A DNA stretch of 64,000 nt from Bacillota bacterium. GTDB lineage: Bacteria > Bacillota > Clostridia > Christensenellales > Aristaeellaceae. Under the pieces are notes generated by a model that was not told the origin of the DNA, did no database searches, and saw only the letters and a program-made list of their open reading frames with translations. The stretch covers positions 17,784 to 81,783 of the forward strand of contig CAUJDI010000020.1 of NCBI GenBank assembly GCA_963169565.1. The letters are read 5' to 3'. Every line of letters begins with the position of its first letter. Positions within the stretch are counted from its first letter, which is position 1. The translations under genes were made by a program, and so were the position numbers. Shown piece by piece: positions 51,804 through 60,145 of this stretch.

Positions 51804-52697
51804 TCATTGACGATCAGGATCCTGCTGTTCCGTCGGCACCGGAGTGGTGCGATAGCTGTAGTTCTGCGGATAATAGGGCTCGTGGAAAGCCTCCTCCCGG
51901 GGGACCGGCGGCGGAAGGCTGTCCAGCGTGACGCTCTCATCCTCCGATTCAAAGAGCGTGCTGCGGATGGCCGTCAGCAAGCCCGGCCTGCGCTGCCTGC
52001 GCGAGCCTGCCCTGCGCTGCCGGGGAGCAGGCTTAGTGGGCGGCACGGACGCATGGGATCCGGTGTCCGCTTCCGCGGCGTCATTCCAAGTATTGAATGC
52101 CTCGCTGGTATACAGAGGCTGATAAGGAGTCTGCGGCTGGAATTCCTGATCCTCTAAATTTGGATACACAGTATTCGGACTCCCGGCTTCCTCGGGAGCG
52201 CTCTGCCTGTCCTGATCCCAAGGAAGGGAAAGGACATAGGGCTGCTGCTTCTCCTGCGTGGGCTGGGCGGACACGAAAGGCAGCGCCTGCGCGTCCTCCT
52301 CGGGAGAGGTTGCCCCGATCGGACTGAAGTTGAAGAAGACCGGTTCATCCTGCATCGGGATCTCATCATATGCCGGCGCATCCCTGAACTCAGGCAGGTC
52401 CAGCGGCGAATGGTCCAGGTTCTCCATATAATGGCGCGTGGTGTTCAGGCGCCTTTTGCTTTCATGCCGCCTGAACCAGCTGCGCCACACGTAGTGCGGG
52501 CGCCAGCGGATGAACCAGACGGTATAATCGGCGAGCGTGCCGAAGATGAGCAGGACAGCGATGATCGGGAGCCAGAACTGCCTCAGAAAGGCAATGATGC
52601 CCTCTGAGCTGTTGGTGAAGAGGTTCCAAAGACCGTTGAACAGGGACCTCGTCCAGCCCAGCAGCAGGGAAAACAGCCGGTCCGCCAGGATGTTCAT
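51804..52697 (-). CDS. Unknown membrane protein of the cdaA-cdaR operon
   Basis: A 297-residue protein I do not recognise. The N-terminus is amphipathic, then a single transmembrane helix (about 39-64, FWLPIIAVLLIFGTLADYTVWFI). The remaining 230 residues look disordered, acidic and Pro/Gln-rich with one basic patch (RQRRAGSRRQRRP), and probably face the cytoplasm. Its start overlaps the cdaR stop by four bases, so it is co-translated with the cyclic-di-AMP genes. In B. subtilis the third gene is glmM; here this protein takes that place. A role in anchoring or regulating CdaA/CdaR is a guess from position. Confidence 0.7.
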   Translation of the reverse strand: MNILADRLFSLLLGWTRSLFNGLWNLFTNSSEGIIAFLRQFWLPIIAVLLIFGTLADYTVWFIRWRPHYVWRSWFRRHESKRRLNTTRHYMENLDHSPLDLPEFRDAPAYDEIPMQDEPVFFNFSPIGATSPEEDAQALPFVSAQPTQEKQQPYVLSLPWDQDRQSAPEEAGSPNTVYPNLEDQEFQPQTPYQPLYTSEAFNTWNDAAEADTGSHASVPPTKPAPRQRRAGSRRQRRPGLLTAIRSTLFESEDESVTLDSLPPPVPREEAFHEPYYPQNYSYRTTPVPTEQQDPDRQ

Positions 52698-53767
52698 CTG
52701 ACTCGGCCGGATGCCGGGGGCACCGGTTTGATCTCAACGGTCACATAGATCACACTCTCGCTCAGGTATACCGCGCCGGCCGGCTTCTCCACTCTCAGCG
52801 CGCGGATGAGCGTGTCCCGCTGCTCCCCTACGTCGATGACGGAGGACAGGTCCAGCATCCTGATTTCATCGATGTCCTCCAGGTTGCCGGCCAGCATGAG
52901 CTCGGCAGGGTCTGTAAAGACCCCGGTCACCTGGAATCCCTCCGCCGCCGACCCCTTGATAATGCCGGTCAGGTTGATCCCGACTTTTTTCATCGGATAT
53001 ACCTTTTGCTCGATCAGCAGGGTGTCCAGCAGCACGTTCTCGCTGGTCACGCTGATCTGTTCCCTGGAGATCTCGCTGCCGTCGGCGGACAGCAGGCGAA
53101 AGGGCGCCGCGACGTATTGCAGCCCTTGCTGGGGCTTGATCTGCGACAGGTTATACCCTGCCGCAACCTGGGCGATGTTCTCGACCAGCGTCCGGGGCCC
53201 CGAAACGACCACGTTGCCGGGATCCACGCTGGCCGGCGGCGCGTAATAACCCGCGGGCAGGCTGCCGGTCTGTTCAATGATGACGGGCAGGCGCCTCCTG
53301 GTGATGTACTGATCGACGGTGACCGTCACCTCGCTGACTGAGATCCAGCTGACCGAACCGTACGTCGTAGAAGCGCTGGTCAGGATGGGAAGCTTCTGCT
53401 CCCCCGGCTCGGTGATGCGGCTGACGTCCACCCTGACGGAATAACTCGTTGGGAGCGCGTTTTCATATGATTTCTGCGGTACGTCCGCCCTGATCTTGAC
53501 GGCGGGCAGATCCTTCAGCCCGCTGACAACGATCAGGCCGTTGCGCAGCAGGGTGTCCGTTCCCGTCACAGTGACCGGAACGTCGCTGAAGGTCTTTTCC
53601 CTGGTCAGCGTCGCGTCCTCGCTGATCAGCCCTCCCCATATGGCGACAGCGACAAGCAGGCTGACAAGTTTCAACTGCCAGTTGTTTCCTGTCGCTTTCA
53701 AAATGCGCCTGAGCAATTCTCGCCAGTTGACCTGCTGCGTCTGCCTGGAGCCTGTCCTGTCACTCAA
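52694..53767 (-). CDS. cdaR: CdaA regulator CdaR (YbbR-domain protein)
   Basis: A 357-residue extracytoplasmic protein with one N-terminal transmembrane helix (about 33-50, LKLVSLLVAVAIWGGLI) followed by tandem YbbR-like beta domains (DVPVTVTG, LPVIIEQTGSLPAGY, GPRTLVENI are typical). It binds the membrane part of the diadenylate cyclase CdaA and tunes cyclic-di-AMP production. It overlaps the end of cdaA by eight bases. Confidence 0.93.
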   Translation of the reverse strand: MSDRTGSRQTQQVNWRELLRRILKATGNNWQLKLVSLLVAVAIWGGLISEDATLTREKTFSDVPVTVTGTDTLLRNGLIVVSGLKDLPAVKIRADVPQKSYENALPTSYSVRVDVSRITEPGEQKLPILTSASTTYGSVSWISVSEVTVTVDQYITRRRLPVIIEQTGSLPAGYYAPPASVDPGNVVVSGPRTLVENIAQVAAGYNLSQIKPQQGLQYVAAPFRLLSADGSEISREQISVTSENVLLDTLLIEQKVYPMKKVGINLTGIIKGSAAEGFQVTGVFTDPAELMLAGNLEDIDEIRMLDLSSVIDVGEQRDTLIRALRVEKPAGAVYLSESVIYVTVEIKPVPPASGRVR

Positions 53768-54626
53768 CCTTGTCCGCCTCCTTTCGCTTCAGCTTTGCCA
53801 AAATGGACTGCGTGACCATCTTGAGCGTCATCTTTTCCCGATTGTACATCCCGCCCAGGATCCGGCTCAGGCCGTCCGCGTCGAGATGCCGGGTCAGCCT
53901 GCCGTTCTGAGCAAGGGAGATGATGCCGGTTTCTTCGGAGACGATGATGACGACCGCGTCCGTCCCCTCCGTCACGCCCAGACCCGCGCGGTGGCGCGTG
54001 CCCATCTCCCGCCCAAGAGCGCTGTTCTCGCTCAGGCTGAGCACACAGCCCGCAGCGACGATCCGGTCGTCACGGATGATCACCGCGCCGTCGTGCAGCG
54101 GCGTATTGGGCTCAAAGATATTGGCGATCAGCGGACCGGAAATCATCGAGTCGATCACAGTCCCGGTATCGATGAAGTCCTTGAGCCCCGTTTTCTGTTC
54201 AAACACGATCAGCGCGCCGACACGCCGCCGGGCGAGACTGAGCACGCTCTGGGTGATCTCAAACACGATCCGGCTGGCCTCGTCCTTGTTCTCGATCAGA
54301 TGCCCCAGGCGGGCACCGCGGCCAAACTGCTCAAGCGTCCGGCGCAGTTCCGGCTGAAAGAGGATCAGCAGTACGATCGCGCCGTTGCTGACGATGTTCA
54401 TGACCAGCCAGTTCAATGCGCGGAACCCCAGGAGATTGGAAAACCAGCTGATAAAAATGAGCAGCAGGAATCCCTTGAACACCTGCCCCGCGCGGGTCTG
54501 CCGGGTGAGCTGGAAAACCTTGTACAGCAGGACAGCAATGATAAGGATGTCGATCACATCCTTGAACTGGACACGGTTGAACAGATTCCAGAAAAAGGTC
54601 CCGATGCTGCTGCTGATCGATTTCAC
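53760..54626 (-). CDS. cdaA: Diadenylate cyclase CdaA (DacA)
   Basis: A 288-residue membrane enzyme making cyclic-di-AMP from two ATP. Three transmembrane helices occupy the first 95 residues, then a DAC domain with the catalytic DGA motif (PLHDGAVII) and the RHR motif (GTRHRAGLG). Cyclic-di-AMP controls potassium and osmolyte transport and cell-wall homeostasis. It is the first gene of a three-gene operon. A TATACT (54663-54668) lies upstream on the minus strand but without a good -35. Confidence 0.96.
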   Translation of the reverse strand: MKSISSSIGTFFWNLFNRVQFKDVIDILIIAVLLYKVFQLTRQTRAGQVFKGFLLLIFISWFSNLLGFRALNWLVMNIVSNGAIVLLILFQPELRRTLEQFGRGARLGHLIENKDEASRIVFEITQSVLSLARRRVGALIVFEQKTGLKDFIDTGTVIDSMISGPLIANIFEPNTPLHDGAVIIRDDRIVAAGCVLSLSENSALGREMGTRHRAGLGVTEGTDAVVIIVSEETGIISLAQNGRLTRHLDADGLSRILGGMYNREKMTLKMVTQSILAKLKRKEADKVE

Positions 54627-54767
54627 CGGCCTTCTTCCTTTCGCCTTATTCTTTCAGGAAAGAGTATACAATAAAATCAACGCCAGAGAAAGACTCATAT
54701 GATCAGTATCTCACGCTGTCCGTCAGGCCGCAGACCATTGAAACGGATTCACCAAGGGAAAACACAG

Positions 54768-54794
54768 ATAAAAAATCCGCCCTGTGAGGGCGGA
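54768..54794 (-). terminator. Intrinsic terminator of rplU-prp-rpmA
   Basis: TCCGCCCT (54776-54783) pairs perfectly with AGGGCGGA (54787-54794) over a three-base loop, and the minus strand continues with TTTTTTATCTG. Confidence 0.9.
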
Positions 54795-54807
54795 GCGGAT
54801 TCTCGGA

Positions 54808-55110
54808 TCACTGAGCGGCCTGCGGGGACTCTTCCTGCGGACGGACGCTGACTTTCTTCTTGAGTTTCCCCATGTGCTCGAAACGCACCAGCCCGTCGAC
54901 CAGCGCGAACAGCGTATCGTCCTTGCCCTTGCCGACGTTGTCGCCGGGATGGATCTTCGTTCCGCGCTGGCGGACCAGGATGTTGCCGGCCAGGACGAAC
55001 TGCCCGTCGGCACGCTTTGCGCCCAGGCGCTTTGACTCGCTGTCACGTCCGTTTCTGGTAGAGCCGAGGCCTTTCTTGTGGGCAAACAGCTGTAGATTGA
55101 GCTTGATCAT
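54808..55110 (-). CDS. rpmA: Ribosomal protein L27 with cleavable N-terminal extension
   Basis: A 100-residue large-subunit protein whose mature N-terminus reaches the peptidyl-transferase centre. It begins [14 protein letters not shown]: the first nine residues are the Firmicute extension removed by the protease Prp just before AHKKG. The [22 protein letters not shown] core is standard, and the acidic Gln-rich tail is slightly long. Prp is encoded immediately upstream in the same operon. Confidence 0.97.
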   Translation of the reverse strand: MIKLNLQLFAHKKGLGSTRNGRDSESKRLGAKRADGQFVLAGNILVRQRGTKIHPGDNVGKGKDDTLFALVDGLVRFEHMGKLKKKVSVRPQEESPQAAQ

Positions 55111-55137
55111 TGATATGCCTCCGTTTCTTCATTGAAC

Positions 55138-55452
55138 CTAATGGATCAGGCGTACATTGTCTGGGTAGGATCCCTGCAGATCCAGGACACCTTGACGGAA
55201 CAGCCTGAGGATGACCGACGCTTCAGGATTCAGCTGGCTTTCCTTCAGGACTGCTTTCAGATAACCTTCATGCTGCGTAACTTCAGGCCGGGTCATTGCG
55301 ACGGTTTCCAGCGCGTTCGCACAGGTGACCGCCAGGAAGGAGATCGCCGCGCATACCAGGTCGTATCCCTCTTCGCCCGCCCCGGCATGGCCGGAGATCT
55401 CAAACCCGCGGATCGCGCGGCCTTCCGAAAAGATCAGGCGGACGTCGGTCAC
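55138..55452 (-). CDS. prp: Ribosomal-processing cysteine protease Prp
   Basis: A 104-residue protease (YsxB family) that removes the N-terminal extension of L27. The catalytic pair His22 and Cys34 lies in the motif GHAGAGEEGYDLVCAAIS. It is placed between rplU and rpmA, as in B. subtilis and Staphylococcus. The next gene, rpmA, carries the expected cleavage site. Confidence 0.95.
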   Translation of the reverse strand: MTDVRLIFSEGRAIRGFEISGHAGAGEEGYDLVCAAISFLAVTCANALETVAMTRPEVTQHEGYLKAVLKESQLNPEASVILRLFRQGVLDLQGSYPDNVRLIH

Positions 55453-55454
55453 AC

Positions 55455-55760
55455 TCAGCCCTTGACGGTGAGGATCTCGACCTGGGTAAACGGCTGCCTG
55501 TGGCCCTGCTTGCGGCGGTAGTTCTTCTTGGACTTGTACTTGAATACGACGATCTTCTGGCCCTTGCCATGCCGGACAACTTTTCCTGTCACCGACGCCC
55601 CTTCGACCTCTGGCGTTCCCATGCGCACCTCGTCCCCAACCAGCATCAGGACGGGAAAGGTGACCTCGCTGTCCGGCTGCGCATCCAGCTTCTCAATGAA
55701 AATGGTGTCTCCCTCTGAGACACGGTACTGCTTGCCGCCGGTCGCAATGATTGCGTACAC
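55455..55760 (-). CDS. rplU: Ribosomal protein L21
   Basis: A 101-residue large-subunit protein with [13 protein letters not shown] at the N-terminus and [19 protein letters not shown] at the C-terminus. The start chosen is a GTG at 55760, which gives the family N-terminus MYAII and has GGAGGG at the right distance. An ATG five codons upstream (55775) would itself overlap that ribosome site and lacks one of its own. It leads the rplU-prp-rpmA operon. Confidence 0.93.
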   Translation of the reverse strand: MYAIIATGGKQYRVSEGDTIFIEKLDAQPDSEVTFPVLMLVGDEVRMGTPEVEGASVTGKVVRHGKGQKIVVFKYKSKKNYRRKQGHRQPFTQVEILTVKG

Positions 55761-55860
55761 TTGCAGGCCCTCCATGTGTTTACTCGCCGGGCGTTTGGGC
55801 TTGGATCAGCCTGAGGCAGCGCGAACGCGTTTGGAAGCCTCTCCCGAGCGGCCATGTTTG

Positions 55861-55890
55861 AATATAGCATAAACATCAGGAGAAGGTCAA
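55861..55890 (-). promoter_or_regulatory. Promoter of rplU-prp-rpmA
   Basis: On the minus strand TTGACC (55885-55890), an 18-base spacer and TATATT (55861-55866) stand about 100 bases upstream of rplU. The leader between them and the gene contains a GAGGC/GCCTC stem and could hold an L21-type autoregulatory leader, but I cannot confirm that by eye. Confidence 0.7.
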
Positions 55891-55942
55891 GCAAAAATCC
55901 GCGGCGAGTCTCCTTCCTGATACATCCAAGGCTTCTGCGGGC

Positions 55943-55971
55943 TTGACAGCCGCCCTGCAGTGTGATATGTT
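55943..55971 (+). promoter_or_regulatory. Promoter of rplJ-rplL
   Basis: A consensus TTGACA (55943-55948), a 17-base spacer and TATGTT (55966-55971) with a TGA extended -10. It is divergent from the rplU promoter, 52 bases apart. Confidence 0.85.
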
Positions 55972-55977
55972 GAATTC

Positions 55978-56103
55978 CGGCTTATGGAAAGCCGGTGCCG
56001 GAGACAGCAGGCCGCGCGTGAGCGCATAACGGCGAAAGCCGCCCGCCGAGGTGCGAGAGCAGAGAATTTTTGCCCTTGTGCCAACTGCACAGGGGTTTTC
56101 TTG
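55978..56103 (+). promoter_or_regulatory. Ribosomal protein L10 leader (autoregulatory attenuator)
   Basis: The structured GC-rich leader between the rplJ promoter and gene ends in an intrinsic terminator: CCCTTGTGC pairs with GCACAGGGG over a five-base loop (about 56073-56095) followed by TTTTCTTG. Position, length and the terminator match the L10 leader of Firmicutes, in which L10(L12)4 binding stops transcription. The upstream binding fold was not verified. Confidence 0.75.
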
Positions 56104-56135
56104 ATTCAGGCCGGAAGAGAGGTGAAAACAACAAC

Positions 56136-56684
56136 ATGAAGCATGCGATCAACAAGAACATGGAAGCGAAGATCCAGAAGGTATCCGAAATCTCCGACAG
56201 GCTCAAGCGGTCAAAGAGCATGGTGATGGTGGACTTCAAAGGCATTACGGTGGAGGAGATCACCGCGCTGCGCGTCAAGTTCCGCGAAGCAGGCGTCGAC
56301 TACGTGGTGCTCAAGAACTCCCTGGTCCACCGTGCGCTGTCCGACGCGGGCATCAAGGAGCTGGATCAGTACCTGGCCGGTCCGTCCGCCTTCGCCTTTG
56401 GAATGAAGGATGAAGTCGCTCCCGCGAAGATCATCTGTGACTTCATCGAACAGAGCAAGTCTGACAAGATGACCATCAAGGCCGGGCTCCTTGAAGGCAA
56501 AGCAGTCGACGCGAATGCCGTCGTGGCCCTGTCCAAGCTGCCGCCGCGCGAGGTACTCATCGCCAAGATGATGGGCAGCCTGAACGCGCCGATCACCAAC
56601 TTCGTCGGCGTCCTGAGCGCGACGCTGCGCTCCCTCGTGTTCGCGGTCGACGCGGTCCGCAAACAGAAGGAAGCCCATCAGTAA
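56136..56684 (+). CDS. rplJ: Ribosomal protein L10
   Basis: A 182-residue protein that forms the base of the L12 stalk. FKGITVEEITALRVKFREAG and NSLVHRAL are diagnostic; the C-terminal helices that bind L12 dimers end the protein. The start at 56136 follows an AGAGAGGTGA site; an alternative Met eight codons later is possible. It is 44 bases from rplL and is controlled by the leader above. Confidence 0.95.
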   Translation: MKHAINKNMEAKIQKVSEISDRLKRSKSMVMVDFKGITVEEITALRVKFREAGVDYVVLKNSLVHRALSDAGIKELDQYLAGPSAFAFGMKDEVAPAKIICDFIEQSKSDKMTIKAGLLEGKAVDANAVVALSKLPPREVLIAKMMGSLNAPITNFVGVLSATLRSLVFAVDAVRKQKEAHQ

Positions 56685-56728
56685 CCCGCATCAGACCACA
56701 AATCATATATTAAATGGAGGAATGACCC

Positions 56729-57103
56729 ATGAAACGTGAAGAGATCCTGAGCGCGATCGAGTCCATGACCGTACTGGAGCTGGCCGAGCTGGTAAAAGCC
56801 CTTGAAGAGAAGTTCGGCGTATCCGCCGCCGCCCCTGTCGCCGCAGCCGCCCCCGTCGCTGCAGCCGCCGCCGCCCCCGCCGAGGAGAAGACAGAGTTTG
56901 ACGTCGTGCTGACCAACGCCGGCGCTGAGAAGATCAAGGTCATCAAGGTCGTCCGCGAGGTCGTCGCCGGCCTGGGCCTGAAGGAAGCCAAGGACTTCGT
57001 CGAATCCGTGCCAAAGACCGTCAAGGAAGGCCTACCCAAGGCAGAAGCCGAGAAGATCAAGAAGCAGTTTGAGGAAGTCGGCGCGACCGTCGAAATCAAG
57101 TAA
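56729..57103 (+). CDS. rplL: Ribosomal protein L7/L12
   Basis: A 124-residue stalk protein. The N-terminal dimerisation domain (1-33), an unusually Ala/Pro-rich hinge (about 34-52) and the C-terminal factor-binding domain with [22 protein letters not shown] (span) are all present. A strong AATGGAGGAATG site precedes the start. It is followed by a terminator and proB, not by rpoB as in most Firmicutes. Confidence 0.97.
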   Translation: MKREEILSAIESMTVLELAELVKALEEKFGVSAAAPVAAAAPVAAAAAAPAEEKTEFDVVLTNAGAEKIKVIKVVREVVAGLGLKEAKDFVESVPKTVKEGLPKAEAEKIKKQFEEVGATVEIK

Positions 57104-57120
57104 TCCAGGGATTACCCAAA

Positions 57121-57153
57121 AACCCGCAGGCAGTTCTCCTGCGGGTTTTTTCA
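57121..57153 (+). terminator. Intrinsic terminator of rplJ-rplL
   Basis: AACCCGCAGG (57121-57130) pairs with CCTGCGGGTT (57138-57147) over a seven-base loop, followed by TTTTC. Confidence 0.93.
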
Positions 57154-57175
57154 TACGGCCGTTTCAAGCCGCGCC

Positions 57176-57203
57176 TTGACAAAACCGTTCCAGATGATAG
57201 CAT
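57176..57203 (+). promoter_or_regulatory. Promoter of proBAC
   Basis: A consensus TTGACA (57176-57181), a 16-base spacer and TAGCAT (57198-57203) with a TGA extended -10 lie about 36 bases upstream of proB. Confidence 0.72.
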
Positions 57204-57238
57204 GGCGGTGAATCCCGCCAATGGGAAGGAGACTGGTC

Positions 57239-58030
57239 ATGCCGGAGAAAAAGAGCAGAGTCGTCGTCAAGGTAGGCACGTCTACCCTGGCATATACCGG
57301 CGGCGGCATCAATTTCCGCGAGCTGGACGCGCTGACGCGCGTGCTGGCGGACATGATGAACATGGGCATTCAGGTGGTGCTGGTCACCAGCGGGGCGATC
57401 GGCGTGGGCATGGGAAAACTTGGCATGACCGCAAGGCCAAGGGACACGACCGGTAAACAGGCCGCGGCGACGGTGGGACAATGCGAACTGATGTACCTTT
57501 ATGACAAGATGTTTTCAGACTACGGCTGTGTGATCGGGCAGCTTTTGATCACAAAGGGCGACGTGGAAGACCCCGAGCGGCACCGCAACCTGGTCAACGT
57601 GTTTGACCGCCTGTTCCAGTATCAGGTGCTGCCGATCATCAATGAGAACGACGCGGTCGCGGTGGATGAGATCGTCTACGGCGACAACGACAGCCTGTCC
57701 GCCATCGTGGCCAGCCTGATCCGCGCGGACAAGCTGATCATCCTGACGGACATCGAAGGCCTTTATGATGGCAACCCGAAGACGAACCCGCAGGCGAAGC
57801 TGATCCCACAGGTCGGGAAAATCACGCCCGAGCTGTCCCTGCTGGCTGAGACATCAGGTTCTGATCTGGGCACGGGCGGGATGGTGACCAAGCTGCAGGC
57901 CGCGAAGATCGCGGTAAAAGCGGGGATCGACACCTACGTGATCAACGGCCGGCCGGTCGAGAACATCTACCGGGTGCTGGAAGGACGTCCGACCGGGACC
58001 TGGTTTTTGGCGGAGAAGAGCGATGTTTGA
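57239..58030 (+). CDS. proB: Glutamate 5-kinase, without PUA domain
   Basis: A 263-residue amino-acid kinase that phosphorylates glutamate, the first step of proline synthesis. VVKVGTSTL, VTSGAIGVGMGKL, IINENDAVA and GTGGMVTKLQAA mark the family. Long forms (about 370 residues) carry a C-terminal PUA domain; this is the short form. The start at 57239 has AAGGAG upstream. It overlaps proA by eight bases. Confidence 0.95.
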   Translation: MPEKKSRVVVKVGTSTLAYTGGGINFRELDALTRVLADMMNMGIQVVLVTSGAIGVGMGKLGMTARPRDTTGKQAAATVGQCELMYLYDKMFSDYGCVIGQLLITKGDVEDPERHRNLVNVFDRLFQYQVLPIINENDAVAVDEIVYGDNDSLSAIVASLIRADKLIILTDIEGLYDGNPKTNPQAKLIPQVGKITPELSLLAETSGSDLGTGGMVTKLQAAKIAVKAGIDTYVINGRPVENIYRVLEGRPTGTWFLAEKSDV

Positions 58031-59261
58031 GGAATATGGACAGCGGGCGAAGGCCGCAGCCCGTCTGCTGGCCCTCAGCACGGACAGCCGGCGTAGGCAG
58101 GCGATGGAACTGATGGCCAAGCGGCTCAAGGAGCGTGCCGGTGAGCTGATCGCGCACAATCAGGAAGACCGTAAAAAAGCCATGGACTCCGGGATGTCGG
58201 AGGCCCTGCTGGACCGGCTGAGCCTGACAGAGGGACGCGTGAAGGCAATGGCGGAAGGCGTGGCTTCGCTTGCCGGTCTGCCCGATCCGCTGGGCAGGAT
58301 CCTGCGGGAGGATCAACGGCCGAACGGTCTGAACATCACCCGCGTTTCCGTTCCCATCGGCGTGATCGCGGTGATCTATGAGTCGCGCCCGAACGTGACG
58401 GCCGATTCAGCCGGGCTGTGCATCCGCTCCGGAAACGCCTGCATCCTGCGTGGCGGGCGCGAAGCGCTTGGCAGCAACCGCTTTATCGCCCATGTACTGC
58501 GGACGGCGCTAAGGGATTCCGGATTGCCGGATGACTGCGTGCAGCTGCTGGATGATCCGGGCCGCGAAGGCGCGAAAGCCCTGATGAAGATGACTGATGC
58601 TGTCGATCTGCTGATCCCCAGGGGCGGGAAGGGACTTATCCGGAACGTTGTGGAAAACGCGCGCGTCCCCGTGCTGAGGACCGGGGAAGGCGTATGCCAT
58701 ATCTACGTCGACAAGGCCGCCGACGCGCAGATGGCAACCGAGGTGATCCATAACGCCAAGACGTCGCGCCCGTCGGTCTGCAACGCCTGTGAGTGCATCC
58801 TCATCCACCGGGACGCCGCGCAGAAGGCGCTGCCCCTGATCGCGCAGAAGCTCAAGAGCCATCAGGTCGTCCTGCGGGCGGATCCGCGGGCAAGGGCGAT
58901 CCTGCCACAGGCGGAACAGGCGGATGAAAGCGACTGGGGCCGGGAATACCTCGGCCTGACCCTGGCCGTCAAGGTCGTGGACAGTTTGCAGGAGGCCATG
59001 GAGCATATCCGCCTGTACGGGACCGGGCACAGTGAAGCCATTATTACCGATAACCAGGAAACGGCTGAAGTCTTCCTCACGTCAGTCGACGCGGCCGCGG
59101 TCTATCACAACGCATCCACCAGGTTCACCGACGGCGGGGAGTTCGGTTTCGGTGCGGAGATCGGCATCTCGACCCAGAAATTGCACGCGAGAGGGCCCGT
59201 CGGGCTTGAAGAGCTGACCAGCTACAAATACGTCGTCCGGGGCACCGGACAGATCAGGTGA
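58023..59261 (+). CDS. proA: Gamma-glutamyl phosphate reductase
   Basis: A 412-residue NADPH-dependent enzyme reducing glutamyl-5-phosphate to the semialdehyde, the second step of proline synthesis. The catalytic Cys lies in SRPSVCNACECIL; IGVIAVIYESRPNVT and FTDGGEFGFGAEIGIST are family segments. The length is standard. It overlaps proB and is four bases from proC, so all three steps of proline synthesis form one operon. Confidence 0.96.
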   Translation: MFEEYGQRAKAAARLLALSTDSRRRQAMELMAKRLKERAGELIAHNQEDRKKAMDSGMSEALLDRLSLTEGRVKAMAEGVASLAGLPDPLGRILREDQRPNGLNITRVSVPIGVIAVIYESRPNVTADSAGLCIRSGNACILRGGREALGSNRFIAHVLRTALRDSGLPDDCVQLLDDPGREGAKALMKMTDAVDLLIPRGGKGLIRNVVENARVPVLRTGEGVCHIYVDKAADAQMATEVIHNAKTSRPSVCNACECILIHRDAAQKALPLIAQKLKSHQVVLRADPRARAILPQAEQADESDWGREYLGLTLAVKVVDSLQEAMEHIRLYGTGHSEAIITDNQETAEVFLTSVDAAAVYHNASTRFTDGGEFGFGAEIGISTQKLHARGPVGLEELTSYKYVVRGTGQIR

Positions 59262-59265
59262 AAAG

Positions 59266-60063
59266 ATGACCATCGGATTTATCGGCCTGGGCAACATGGC
59301 GGGCGCCATCATCAAAGGCCTGCGGAACAGTAGTCAATTCAAGCAGACCGGCATCATCGGTTTTGATCTCGATCCTCACAAACGGGAATCGTTTTTCACG
59401 GATTACCAGGTCCAGACCGCGAGGGATGCCTGTGAAGCGGCCTTAAGCAGTTCGCCGCTGATCCTGGCAATCAAGCCCCAGGGCATGGATGACCTGCTCA
59501 GCCAAATCAAACCCTGCCTGAAACCCGGCCAGCTCATCCTCTCTATTGCCGCCGGGAAAACAACGGAATATTTCTCAAGTCGCCTCGGAGAGAAGACAGC
59601 CCTGGTCCGCGTCATGCCGAACATCAATGCGAAAGCAGGCGCGTCCATGACCGCTCTTTGCCCGAACGGGCAGGTTTCGGATGAGCAGCTCCAGACCGCC
59701 GCCGCGATCTTTGATGCCGTCGGCAGCGTCAGCGTCCTGCCGGAAAGCAAGCTCTCCGCCTTCTCGGCCATCGCGGGGGCAGGGCCCGCGTTCGCCTATG
59801 CCTTCATCGACGCGCTGGCCACTGCCGGCATCAAGGCCGGTCTCCCCCGCCCCCTAGCCCAGCAGGCTGCCTGCGCGATGCTGTTCGGGAGCGCGAAACT
59901 GGTCATGGAATCGGGCGAACACCCCAGGGCCCTGATCGACCAGGTGACTTCACCGGGCGGCACCACCATTGAGGGAATGCACAAGCTGGCTGAACTGGGC
60001 TTTGAACACGCGGTGCATGAAGCGGTCAGAGCGGTGATGGAAAAGGAAGAGCGCATGAAATAG
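59266..60063 (+). CDS. proC: Pyrroline-5-carboxylate reductase
   Basis: A 265-residue NAD(P)H-dependent enzyme making proline from pyrroline-5-carboxylate. The Rossmann motif IGFIGLGNMAGAI, the RVMPNINAKAG segment and the C-terminal signature QVTSPGGTTIEGM are intact. It ends with TAG. It is followed by an intrinsic terminator and the convergent ABC transporter. Confidence 0.96.
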   Translation: MTIGFIGLGNMAGAIIKGLRNSSQFKQTGIIGFDLDPHKRESFFTDYQVQTARDACEAALSSSPLILAIKPQGMDDLLSQIKPCLKPGQLILSIAAGKTTEYFSSRLGEKTALVRVMPNINAKAGASMTALCPNGQVSDEQLQTAAAIFDAVGSVSVLPESKLSAFSAIAGAGPAFAYAFIDALATAGIKAGLPRPLAQQAACAMLFGSAKLVMESGEHPRALIDQVTSPGGTTIEGMHKLAELGFEHAVHEAVRAVMEKEERMK

Positions 60064-60095
60064 GCGTTGAGGATATCCTTTGACCACAAGAAGAA

Positions 60096-60133
60096 ACCGC
60101 CGAACGCGAGAGCAGACGGCGGTCATTTTTCTC
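60096..60133 (+). terminator. Intrinsic terminator of proBAC
   Basis: ACCGCCG (60096-60102) pairs with CGGCGGT (60117-60123); the loop is 14 bases. The stem is followed by CATTTTTCTCC. Confidence 0.75.
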
Positions 60134-60145
60134 CTTTTAGCTCCT

